Assembly: GCA_034678805.1 (NCBI GenBank)
Contig: JAXDBN010000091.1
Location: forward strand, 1 to 33,448
Source of the DNA: PHAA01 sp034678805
GTDB taxonomy: Bacteria > Bacillota > Syntrophomonadia > Syntrophomonadales > Syntrophomonadaceae
Length of the DNA stretch: 33,448 nucleotides
Direction of reading: 5' to 3'
Positions 22,551-30,521 of the stretch are shown piece by piece (positions within the stretch are counted from its first letter, which is position 1; the number at the start of each line of letters is the position of its first letter). Under the pieces are notes generated by a model. That model ran no database searches. It was not told the DNA's origin and was given only the letters and a program-made list of their open reading frames with translations. The position numbers and the translations under genes were made by a program.

Positions 22551-24923
22551 ATGGATAATGAAAAGCTGCTCAAAACCGGTGACAGATGCATTTACGACGA
22601 GCCTGCAGCATGTTCCGCATGGTGCCCTATCCACGTGGATGTGGCCGCAATGGCAGCCGAGATGGAAAAAGGCGATTTCAAAAAAGCATATAAGATTCTG
22701 GAAAAACGCATGCCTTTTACAAGGGTGCTGGGTATGATCTGTGACCATCCCTGCGAAAGTGTATGTGTGCGGGAAGCCGCCGGCGGGGCAATAAGGATTG
22801 CGGAGCTGGAGAAGGCCGCCGTGAAACATGGCTACACCCCCCCTAAGAAAGCACTGCCGGTGCCCAAGAAGGCCGGCAAGGCGGCCGTGATTGGAGGAGG
22901 ACTAAGCGGGATTTCAGCGGCATTGGAACTGGACCGCAAAGGTTTTGAGGTCACGATTTATGAGAAAACCGGCAGACTAGGCGGCCGGTTATGGGATTAC
23001 GAAGGTGTTCTGGAAAACACGGTTATAGAAGAAGAACTGCAGATATTCAGCAAATTAAAAGTGAGAGTAATCTTGAATCGGGCTATTGGTGCCAGGGAGT
23101 TAAAGGAAATTGCCAAAGAGAACCAGGCGGTTTTTCTTGGTACGGGCGAATGGGATGAAAATCTCCAGATTAACCCGGAGACTTTCCAGGTACAGCAATC
23201 GTCCCTGTTTGCCGGGGGGAGACTCCTCTACAAGGATGGTTCGATTATTTTATCGGTAAGTTCAGGCCGGCGAGCGGCTGCTTCCATAGAAAGGCACGTT
23301 AAGGGCATTTCCATGATGGCGGCCCGGGAGAGGGAGGGGCCGTTTGCTACCCCTCTTAACTATGAAGCAGATGATATTGAACCGGCCGCACCGACGGAAA
23401 AAACCAGTTATCTATACAGTGAAGATGAGGCGCAAAAGGAAGCCGGACAGTGCCTGAAATGCAGGTGTACCAAATGCATTGATTCCTGCAGTCACATGAA
23501 GAGATTCAATATGAATCCCAAAAACTATATACGGCAAATCATTCACAACGAGGCGACCTTCATGGGTACCCGCTATGCCAATAAAATGATAAATTCCTGC
23601 ACCTTGTGCGGGTTATGCCGGGAAAAATGTCATTTGGGGATCAGCATGGAGGATGTAATCCAGGAGACCAGGGAGAGTATGACGGAAAAAGGCAAAATGC
23701 CCGCTTCCGCCCATGATTTTGCCCTGAAGGATATGGAGTTCAGCAACAGCAATATGTTCTCCTTGCTGAAAGCTCCGCCGCCGATCCCGGCAGAACTGGC
23801 GGAAATAAGAAAAAAGGAATTATTCACCTACCCGCGCATCAGTTTCTCCAATTATGCGCAGTCGGTTTTCAGGGGGGATGCACCCGGCACGGAAAAGGTA
23901 GACTACCTGTTTTATCCCGGCTGCCAGTTGTCTGCATCCTACCCGGAATATGTGGAAAAAGCTTATCAATACCTTTTATCCAGGATAAAGGAAGGCGTCG
24001 GCATAATGCTGGGCTGCTGCGGTGCTCCCGCTGACTGGGGCGGACGGCAGGATTTGATGGAGAGTAATATTCAGCGTTTAAGAGAGGCATGGGACAAAAT
24101 GGGCAAACCTACCTTTATTCTGGCCTGCTCCAGCTGCTGTGCCGTCTTTGAAAAATACATTCCCGATATACCTTTTATATCCTTGTGGGAGATCTTCACA
24201 GCTTACGGGCTGCCGGAAACGGCCCCCAAAGGACAAAACCGTATTTTAAATGTCCATGATGCCTGTTCTACCCGGCATAACAATAATATCCAGCAAAGCC
24301 TCAGAAATATCGCGTTAAAGCTTGGCTATGAAATACAGGAACTGAAATACAGCCAGGAAAAAACCAAATGCTGCGGCTATGGAGGGCTGGTCTATTTTGC
24401 CAACCGTGAGCAGAGCCAGGATTTTGTACAGGATCGCATAAAGGAAAGTAACCAGGATTTATTGGTCTACTGCGCTATGTGCAAGGATTTGTTCGTAGAG
24501 GGCGGCAAGAGAACCTATCATATCCTGGACCTGATTTTCGGCGAGGATATGGAGCAACTGGCGCTTAAGAAAATGCCCAACCTTTCACAAAGACATGCCA
24601 ACCGGGCCCAGCTCAAAAAGAGGTTACTGAGAGAATTGTGGAACGAAGATCCGGAAACGGAATTTACCCTAATGGACAATATAATCATTCCTGACCAGGT
24701 ATGGAGCGCCATGGACGATCGCTATATACTCCGGGAAAACATTGAACAAGTCATAAAACATGCTCAGGCAACCGGCCAGCGGTTTGTTAATCCCGAAGAT
24801 TCAAGCTTTTTGGCCAATCAGCGTATCGCCGGTGTTACCTATTGGGTTCATTATATTGAAAAAGACGGAGCAATTCAGGTGATCACAGTCTACAGTCACA
24901 GAATGGAAGTCAACAAGGAATAG
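22551..24923 (+). CDS. Flavin/iron-sulfur/CCG-domain oxidoreductase hybrid (dicluster-binding type)
   Basis: A 790-residue multi-domain redox protein. In order: a GltD-like N-terminal cysteine domain (CSAWCPIHVDV, CDHPCESVCVREAAGG, about 21-80); an FAD Rossmann part with AAVIGGGLSGISAALELDRKGFEVTIYEK (about 108-136); a closing flavin segment, SLFAGGRLLYKDGS; an iron-sulfur region with QCLKCRCTKCIDSC and CTLCGLCREKCHLG; then an HdrB/GlpC-like domain with CCGAPADWGG, ACSSCCAVFEKYI and CCGYGGLVYF; and a C-terminal domain (about 720-790) homologous to the protein at 13664. The usual NAD(P)H-binding Rossmann insert is absent. It resembles the family I recall as pyridine nucleotide-disulfide oxidoreductase/dicluster-binding protein. 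It likely carries electrons between the oxidoreductase or ferredoxin and a thiol/disulfide or quinone-type partner. Confidence 0.85.
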   Translation: MDNEKLLKTGDRCIYDEPAACSAWCPIHVDVAAMAAEMEKGDFKKAYKILEKRMPFTRVLGMICDHPCESVCVREAAGGAIRIAELEKAAVKHGYTPPKKALPVPKKAGKAAVIGGGLSGISAALELDRKGFEVTIYEKTGRLGGRLWDYEGVLENTVIEEELQIFSKLKVRVILNRAIGARELKEIAKENQAVFLGTGEWDENLQINPETFQVQQSSLFAGGRLLYKDGSIILSVSSGRRAAASIERHVKGISMMAAREREGPFATPLNYEADDIEPAAPTEKTSYLYSEDEAQKEAGQCLKCRCTKCIDSCSHMKRFNMNPKNYIRQIIHNEATFMGTRYANKMINSCTLCGLCREKCHLGISMEDVIQETRESMTEKGKMPASAHDFALKDMEFSNSNMFSLLKAPPPIPAELAEIRKKELFTYPRISFSNYAQSVFRGDAPGTEKVDYLFYPGCQLSASYPEYVEKAYQYLLSRIKEGVGIMLGCCGAPADWGGRQDLMESNIQRLREAWDKMGKPTFILACSSCCAVFEKYIPDIPFISLWEIFTAYGLPETAPKGQNRILNVHDACSTRHNNNIQQSLRNIALKLGYEIQELKYSQEKTKCCGYGGLVYFANREQSQDFVQDRIKESNQDLLVYCAMCKDLFVEGGKRTYHILDLIFGEDMEQLALKKMPNLSQRHANRAQLKKRLLRELWNEDPETEFTLMDNIIIPDQVWSAMDDRYILRENIEQVIKHAQATGQRFVNPEDSSFLANQRIAGVTYWVHYIEKDGAIQVITVYSHRMEVNKE

Positions 24924-24982
24924 GCAGCTCCCTGTTTTTGGGTAGGATGTGAACGGCTGAGCAAGGCCGGGAGGATAAACCA

Positions 24983-25711
24983 ATGGCAGCACATAATTTG
25001 TATGAGAGCAGCTGTATGCAGGAAATGCTGGGGGAAACGCTGAGACCAGGCGGGTTCAGGTTAACCGATATTGGTATTCAGTATTGCCGGATCACACCGG
25101 GAGATACTGTTCTCGACCTGGGCTGCGGACGAGGGGCTACCGTGAATTACCTTCGCAATAAGTACCACATTACCGCGGTGGGAATCGATCCCTCGGAAAA
25201 GATGATTGCAGCTGCACAAGGCCATTACGGCAGTGCCGGTTTTTTCCTGGGCAAAGGAGAAGAACTGCCGTTTGAAGATGAGAGTTTTGATTGTATCTTT
25301 GCCGAATGTACATTATCGGTGATGGATGGTCTGGATAAGGCTATAAGGCAGGTATACCGGGTGTTAAAGGCCAACGGCTGGCTGGTTATCACCGACGTCT
25401 ATGCCCAGAATCCTGAAGCGGCGGTCAAACTTACTGATTATTCAATCAAGAGCTGCCTGAGAGGCATGCATGATCTGGAGCAGCTGAAAGACAGATTGAA
25501 ACAGGCTGGTTTTTACATAGTCTATTCCGAGGATTACAGCCAGTATTTAAAAGAATTGCTCGTGAAAATAGGATTTTCATATGGTTCCCTGTCCGAATTC
25601 TGGAGTACGGCGGCAGAAAAGGGCATCAGCGGGGATGAATTAAATAAAACCTTAAAAAAATGTAAACCGGGATATTTTTTAATGATTGCGAAAAAACAGG
25701 CTAAGTCTTAA
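24983..25711 (+). CDS. Class I SAM-dependent methyltransferase (DVU_1556-like)
   Basis: A 242-residue Rossmann methyltransferase. Motif I is DTVLDLGCGRGATVNYLR (about 38-55), followed by the acidic strand end GIDPSEKMIAAAQ, then EELPFEDESFDCIFAECTLSVMD (the motif II and III region) and VYRVLKANGWLVITDVYAQN. The length and layout are ordinary; the substrate is unknown, and I recall a similar gene, the DVU_1556 family, in equivalent Desulfovibrio loci. It follows the hybrid gene by 59 bases and ends the oxidoreductase operon. A hairpin lies at 25721. Together with the radical SAM protein it gives the island two SAM-dependent enzymes. Confidence 0.83.
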   Translation: MAAHNLYESSCMQEMLGETLRPGGFRLTDIGIQYCRITPGDTVLDLGCGRGATVNYLRNKYHITAVGIDPSEKMIAAAQGHYGSAGFFLGKGEELPFEDESFDCIFAECTLSVMDGLDKAIRQVYRVLKANGWLVITDVYAQNPEAAVKLTDYSIKSCLRGMHDLEQLKDRLKQAGFYIVYSEDYSQYLKELLVKIGFSYGSLSEFWSTAAEKGISGDELNKTLKKCKPGYFLMIAKKQAKS

Positions 25712-25720
25712 TTATAGATT

Positions 25721-25743
25721 CGGGTTTGAGCTGCTCGAACCCG
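25721..25743. terminator. Hairpin at the end of the oxidoreductase operon
   Basis: CGGGTTTGAG (25721-25730) and CTCGAACCCG (25734-25743) form a 10-base stem with one G-T pair and a 3-base loop. No T run follows, so its efficiency as a terminator is doubtful. The rest of the 235-base gap to 25947 shows no other structure and no sigma-54 site. Confidence 0.5.
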
Positions 25744-25946
25744 CAAAATCCGGATATTGCTGCTCTCAATAGTGATCATACAGATATATATTTTAGGTCT
25801 GGGGCGGAAGAGAAGGCAATGTCCAACCGGGAGATGAGACAACTGGAATAATCCTTTTTCAGGGCAGCGAAGTAATTACAACGCAAAGAGCAACCGGAGT
25901 TTACCACTAAGGATGATAAATATTTTAAGAAGGAGGGGAAGTTATT

Positions 25947-26444
25947 ATGGCTGTAAATGAGCGAGACCTTGACCACCAGAAGATTGACCAGATTGTTGTT
26001 TCTTATCCGAATGAACAACGATACATTTTAGCGATGATGCAGGATATACAGAGGCATTTTAACTACCTGCCCCGGGAAGCTATGGAACTTATAGCCGAGC
26101 ATGTTGATGCTCCATTCAGCCGCATATTCAGCATGGCCACTTTTTACAAAGCCTTTAGCCTGGTACCCAAGGGACGTTACAATATAAAGGTTTGTGACGG
26201 CACCGCCTGTCATATTAAAGGTTCGAACGTGCTAATCGATCAGGTTCACAAGCTTCTGGGCATCAGACCCGGAGAGACTACCGAAGACGGGCTGTTTTCA
26301 ATTGAAACAGTCAACTGCCTGGGGGCTTGTGCTATTGCCCCGGTAATGGTTGTAAATGAGCGGGTTCATCCGAAAGTGACCTCATCCAGCATTATCACGA
26401 TTATCAAGAGTTATGGGGGTGAAGCAAATGAGCCCACTGAGTAA
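25947..26444 (+). CDS. nuoE: NuoE-type [2Fe-2S] thioredoxin-like subunit
   Basis: A 165-residue protein of the NuoE/HndA/HydC family, the small [2Fe-2S] subunit of NADH-dependent complexes. It has an N-terminal four-helix part (ILAMMQDIQRHFNYLP) and a thioredoxin-like part with cluster ligands C83 and C88 (CDGTAC) and C124 and C128 (CLGAC). GAAGGAGGGGAAG precedes the ATG. It overlaps the NuoF-like gene, so the two are translated together. The module may pass electrons from the aldehyde oxidoreductase system to NAD, but no partner is proven. It lies just after the sigma-54 operon and lacks a sigma-54 site of its own. Confidence 0.92.
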   Translation: MAVNERDLDHQKIDQIVVSYPNEQRYILAMMQDIQRHFNYLPREAMELIAEHVDAPFSRIFSMATFYKAFSLVPKGRYNIKVCDGTACHIKGSNVLIDQVHKLLGIRPGETTEDGLFSIETVNCLGACAIAPVMVVNERVHPKVTSSSIITIIKSYGGEANEPTE

Positions 26445-28236
26445 TTTTGAAGGAAAAATGATCCTGGTCTGCTGCGGAACCGGCTGCCAGGCAAGCGGCA
26501 GTATGGATGTGTATGATGCCTTCCGGCAGCAATTGGCTGATAATAGTCAGGTTGAGGTGAAGACCTATACCAAATCAACCGGCTGCAATGGCTGGTGTGA
26601 AAAAGGTCCCCTGGTCAAGATCATGCCGGATGATATTACCTATCTCAACGTAAAACCGAAGGACGTACCCGAAGTTATTGAAAAAACCATCATAAATCAT
26701 AAACTGGTGGACCGTTTATTGTACAGGGACCCGGTCACCAAAAAGCGGATCCAGTCACACCACCAGATAGATTTCTATAAGAAGCAGCACAAAATCGCCC
26801 TGCGCAATATCGGTGAGATTGACCCGGCCTCCATTGATGATTACCTGGCGGTGGGCGGATATGGCAACCTAAATAAGATGCTGAATCATATGACCCCTGA
26901 CCAGGTAATCCAGGAGATCATAGCATCCGGGCTGCGCGGACGCGGCGGCGGCGGCTTCCCCTCCGGATTAAAATGGCAGGCATGTGCAGCCGTCGATCGT
27001 TATCCTAAATATGTTATCTGCAACGGTGACGAGGGTGACCCCGGTGCTTTTATGGATCGCAGCATAATGGAAGGCGATCCCCATACAGTGCTGGAGGGAA
27101 TGATAACCTGCGCATATGCTATCGGTGCTTCGGCTGGTTTTATTTATGTCCGTGACGAGTATGGCCTGGCTATTAAAAATCTGACCGAGGCTATTAAAGA
27201 TGCCCGGGAAAAGGGGTATCTGGGTAAAAACATTTTAGGCAGCAACCTGTCTTTTGATATCGAAATAGTACGGGGCGGCGGCGCCTTTGTCTGCGGTGAA
27301 GAGACTGCTCTTATGGCGTCCATAGAAGGCAACGTCGGTGAGCCGCGTGACAAATATGTTTTCCCCACCGAGAAAGGACTATGGGGACAGCCTACTATAA
27401 TTAACAACGTGGAAACCTGGGCCAATGTGCCGGTAATTATCGCCGAGGGAGCCGAAAAATTCGCTTCCCTGGGTACTGCGGGCAGCAAGGGTACCAAGGT
27501 ATTCTCCCTGGTGGGCAAGGTGGTCAATACCGGTCTGGTGGAGGTTCCCATGGGGACTACCCTGCGGGAAATAATCTATGGCATTGGCGGCGGAATCCCA
27601 GGCGGCAGGAAATTTAAGGCTGTTCAGACCGGCGGCCCGTCAGGCGGATGTATTCCGGCCAATCTCCTGGACCTGGAAGTAGACTTTGATTCTCTGACCA
27701 AGGCCGGTTCGATGATGGGATCGGGCGGTTTGATCGTAATGGATGACCGTACCTGTATGGTGGAAGTGGCCCGTTACTACCTCAAATTCCTGGCGGAGGA
27801 ATCCTGCGGCAAGTGCTATCCCTGCCGGGAAGGCATCAAACGGCTGCTGGAAATAGTCTCCCGGATATGCGAAGGCCAGGGGCAAATGGAAGACCTGGAC
27901 CTGTTGGAGGATATAAGTGAAACCCTGGTAGCGGCATCACTCTGTGCCCTGGGGAAAACGGCCGCTAACCCGGTTTTATCGACGCTCAGATATTTCCGCG
28001 ATGAATACGTGACTCATATCATGGATCATAAGTGCCCGGCTGGCATCTGCCCGAGTCTGACCGAATTCTATATTGATGCCGAGCTGTGTACGGGCTGTAC
28101 GCTGTGTGTGAAGAACTGCCCGGTTGATGCCATTGTCGGTGAAAAGAAAGAGGTTCACGTTATTGTTCAGGATAAATGCATAAAGTGCGGCCAGTGTGTG
28201 GATAACTGCAAATTCCTGGCGGTCAAAGTCAGATAG
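26428..28236 (+). CDS. nuoF: NuoF/HydB-type NADH-binding FMN and iron-sulfur subunit
   Basis: A 602-residue large NuoF-type subunit. An N-terminal thioredoxin-like [2Fe-2S] domain has CCGTGC and CNGWC; the central part binds FMN and NADH with GRGGGGFPSGLKW (about 171-183) and GDEGDPGAFMDRS; a [4Fe-4S] site is SCGKCYPCREG; and the C-terminus carries a two-cluster ferredoxin (CTGCTLCVKNCP and CIKCGQCVDNCK). This layout is that of bifurcating hydrogenase or formate dehydrogenase subunits rather than complex I. The start at 26428 is preceded by GGGGGTGA (26415 onward), and an in-frame ATG at 26413 is inside the previous gene's end. The gene overlaps NuoE by 17 bases. Confidence 0.93.
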   Translation: MSPLSNFEGKMILVCCGTGCQASGSMDVYDAFRQQLADNSQVEVKTYTKSTGCNGWCEKGPLVKIMPDDITYLNVKPKDVPEVIEKTIINHKLVDRLLYRDPVTKKRIQSHHQIDFYKKQHKIALRNIGEIDPASIDDYLAVGGYGNLNKMLNHMTPDQVIQEIIASGLRGRGGGGFPSGLKWQACAAVDRYPKYVICNGDEGDPGAFMDRSIMEGDPHTVLEGMITCAYAIGASAGFIYVRDEYGLAIKNLTEAIKDAREKGYLGKNILGSNLSFDIEIVRGGGAFVCGEETALMASIEGNVGEPRDKYVFPTEKGLWGQPTIINNVETWANVPVIIAEGAEKFASLGTAGSKGTKVFSLVGKVVNTGLVEVPMGTTLREIIYGIGGGIPGGRKFKAVQTGGPSGGCIPANLLDLEVDFDSLTKAGSMMGSGGLIVMDDRTCMVEVARYYLKFLAEESCGKCYPCREGIKRLLEIVSRICEGQGQMEDLDLLEDISETLVAASLCALGKTAANPVLSTLRYFRDEYVTHIMDHKCPAGICPSLTEFYIDAELCTGCTLCVKNCPVDAIVGEKKEVHVIVQDKCIKCGQCVDNCKFLAVKVR

Positions 28237-28252
28237 GAAGGGAGGGGATAGT

Positions 28253-28990
28253 ATGATAATCAAAATTGATGGGTTAGAAATCGAGGTTACCCCTGGCGAA
28301 ACGATATTAGAGGCAGCCAACAGATCGGGAATAAAAATCCCCACTCTGTGCTACAGTGAAGCCTTTGGCGGCAAAGGACACTGCCGCATGTGCATGGTGG
28401 AGGTCAAGAGCGGCAATTTCACTCGACTGGTGGCTTCATGCACTTATCCGATAGCCGGTGAGATTGAGGTAACAACCTCTACCCCGGCCATCGAAAAGAT
28501 CAGACGCAATATCGTCATGCTGATTGCCAAGCGTGCCGGGGGCAGTGAAATCATGCAAAACATGTATAAGGAATATGGCTGCCCTGAAAATGCCCTGGTA
28601 AGTGACCCGAACGAGCGCTGTATCCTATGCCGCTTGTGCTGTTACGCCTGTGAAGAAGTGGGAGCCAATGCTATATCAGCGATCATGAGGGGGACCGAAA
28701 AGCGGATCGCCACCCCGTATGATGAGGCTTCCACGGCTTGTATCGGCTGCGGCTCCTGTGCCGAAATATGTCCCACCGGGGCTATCGATATGATACAGGA
28801 GGGTAACCGCCGTACCATTTGGAATAAGACCTTCGAACTGGTTACCTGTGAGACTTGCGGCAAACCTTTTGCCACCGCCGAACAGATACAGTACGTGAGC
28901 AAAAAAGCAGGCAAAGACATAGAGATTAAATTATGCGAAAGCTGCCGTAAAAAGGCAGTTGCAAGTAAGCTGAGCCAGTTTTCAGCATAG
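28253..28990 (+). CDS. Short NuoG/HydA-type iron-sulfur subunit without catalytic domain
   Basis: A 245-residue protein with the N-terminal iron-sulfur part of NuoG or Fe-hydrogenase subunits only. It has a plant-type [2Fe-2S] domain (LCYSEAFGGKGHCRMC and a later Cys), a two-cluster ferredoxin (CILCRLCCYACEEVG and CIGCGSCAEICPTG), then two extra C-x2-C pairs (CETC and CESC) forming a likely metal ribbon at the C-terminus. There is no H-cluster domain and no formate-dehydrogenase-type domain. The start at 28253 follows GGGAGGGG. It is the third gene of a NuoE-NuoF-NuoG-like module and probably links the NADH-binding subunits to an oxidoreductase made elsewhere. Confidence 0.87.
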   Translation: MIIKIDGLEIEVTPGETILEAANRSGIKIPTLCYSEAFGGKGHCRMCMVEVKSGNFTRLVASCTYPIAGEIEVTTSTPAIEKIRRNIVMLIAKRAGGSEIMQNMYKEYGCPENALVSDPNERCILCRLCCYACEEVGANAISAIMRGTEKRIATPYDEASTACIGCGSCAEICPTGAIDMIQEGNRRTIWNKTFELVTCETCGKPFATAEQIQYVSKKAGKDIEIKLCESCRKKAVASKLSQFSA

Positions 28991-29012
28991 GGTTGGGTCA
29001 ACATAACAACCC

Positions 29013-29050
29013 AAGCCCGTTAATAGGTCACGGACCTATTGGCGGGTTTT
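29013..29050 (+). terminator. Terminator after the NuoEFG-like module
   Basis: CCCGTTAATAGGT (29016-29028) pairs with ACCTATTGGCGGG (29034-29046) with two internal G-T pairs and a 5-base loop, followed by TTTT at 29047-29050. It is a good intrinsic terminator between the electron-transfer module and the NifS gene. Confidence 0.8.
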
Positions 29051-29112
29051 AAAAAGGCCTGGCAGGAGAGGATGTTACCAGCTTTAAACCGGATTCATTG
29101 GAGGTGTCAGCG

Positions 29113-30267
29113 ATGAGGACTGTATATATGGATCATAGTGCTACTACCCCGGTCGACCCGGAGGTCTTCAGTGAAATGATTCCCTATTATCAGGGAAGGT
29201 ATGGCAACCCGTCGAGTGTATATTCTTTGGCCCAGATTTCACGGCGCGCCCTTGAACAGGCCCGAAAGCAGGTAGCCGGGTTGATCAACGCGTCTCCGGC
29301 TGAAATTATTTTTACCAGCGGCGGCACCGAGGCAGATAATCAGGCTTTGATTACCTATATGCAGGTCAACCGCAGCCGGGGCAAGCATTTAATAACATCA
29401 TCCCTTGAGCACCATGCCATACTGCATACCTGTGATTATTTGAAGAAGCAGGGTTTTGAGGTAACAGTCCTGCCAGTGGATCATTATGGTTTGGTTGATC
29501 CCGGCGTACTGGAGAAAGCCATGCGGCCGGATACTATCCTGGTTTCTATCATGCATGCCAACAATGAGGTGGGTACCATCCAGCCCATAAAGACACTGGC
29601 TGAGGTTGCCCACCGGGGGGGCGCAGTTTTTCATACTGATGCCGTTCAATCGGTCGGCAAGATCCCGGTCGATGTTATGGATATGGGGATTGATTTGCTG
29701 TCGGGATCAAGCCATAAGTTCTATGGCCCCAAGGGAGTGGGTTTCCTTTTTGTCAAAAAAGGTATCAGAATCAGCAATCTGCTTCATGGTGGCGGTCAGG
29801 AACGCAAACTCAGAGCAGGAACCGAAAATGTGCCCGGAATCGCAGGCCTGGGCAAGGCCGCTGAATTAGCCCGCATCCATATGGAGGAACGGGCGGAAAA
29901 ACTCAATCGCCTCAGAGAGCGTTTAATTGAAGGCATATTGAATGCTATCCCAAATTCAAGACTAACCGGCGATCCGCATAATCGTATACCAGGTCATACC
30001 AGTTTTTGTTTCGAGCAGGTGGAGGGAGAATCCATGTTATTGATGCTGGACGGGGCAGGAATTGCAGCCTCCAGCGGGTCCGCATGTACGTCCGGTTCCC
30101 TGGATCCTTCCCATGTCTTACTGGCACTGGGGCTGCCCCACGAATTGGCTCACGGATCTCTGCGCTTGACTATGGGCAAAGACAACACCGATGAGGATGT
30201 GGATTATGTACTCGAGACGCTGACCCCTATTATTGCCAATTTACGCAGTATATCCCCATTCAATTAG
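29113..30267 (+). CDS. nifS: Cysteine desulfurase, NifS type
   Basis: A 384-residue pyridoxal-phosphate enzyme that takes sulfur from cysteine for iron-sulfur clusters or other sulfur acceptors. It begins with YMDHSATTPVDPEV. The PLP lysine is K202 in GSSHKFYGPKG, and the catalytic cysteine is C325 in SSGSACTSGSLDPSHV; these match the positions known for Azotobacter NifS. The ATG at 29113 is chosen because GGAGGTG (29100-29106) sits in front of it; an in-frame TTG at 29098 overlaps that site. It has its own unit after a terminator. Near a molybdenum hydroxylase with XdhC, it may supply the sulfur for cofactor sulfuration as well as for the many clusters. Confidence 0.92.
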   Translation: MRTVYMDHSATTPVDPEVFSEMIPYYQGRYGNPSSVYSLAQISRRALEQARKQVAGLINASPAEIIFTSGGTEADNQALITYMQVNRSRGKHLITSSLEHHAILHTCDYLKKQGFEVTVLPVDHYGLVDPGVLEKAMRPDTILVSIMHANNEVGTIQPIKTLAEVAHRGGAVFHTDAVQSVGKIPVDVMDMGIDLLSGSSHKFYGPKGVGFLFVKKGIRISNLLHGGGQERKLRAGTENVPGIAGLGKAAELARIHMEERAEKLNRLRERLIEGILNAIPNSRLTGDPHNRIPGHTSFCFEQVEGESMLLMLDGAGIAASSGSACTSGSLDPSHVLLALGLPHELAHGSLRLTMGKDNTDEDVDYVLETLTPIIANLRSISPFN

Positions 30268-30308
30268 TAAAGCCAGCAAGTTATTGTAACAAGCCGAACA
30301 CTCATACT

Positions 30309-30343
30309 GGACGTTTTTGTTGTACCCCGGAACGACCCGTGTA
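30309..30343. repeat. Degenerate copy of a short dispersed repeat
   Basis: GGACGTTTTTGTTG at 30309-30322 differs at one position from GGACGTTCTTGTTG at 6559-6572. It is followed by GTGTAACAGG (about 30340-30349), which resembles the words at 10237 and 12489. It may be a decayed copy of the same element; the match is short. Confidence 0.35.
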
Positions 30344-30521
30344 ACAGGATGTTGCAGTTAGTAATACAAATGAGGTATGACCTATGGAATATAGGCAATA
30401 CCTTATTTTTGTCTTTATAGAGCATTTTATCAGGCAGAGGGATATAGTATCTGGGTTGTCAAGCCATAATAAGAGCATAGAAATGTTTGTAGAGTACTGT
30501 GAAGGGGGCAGAGACGGACTT

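Noticed and set aside
30384..30521. 46-codon N-terminal extension of LigD
   Set aside because: It is unlike LigD N-termini; the family-like beginning is at the ATG at 30522.
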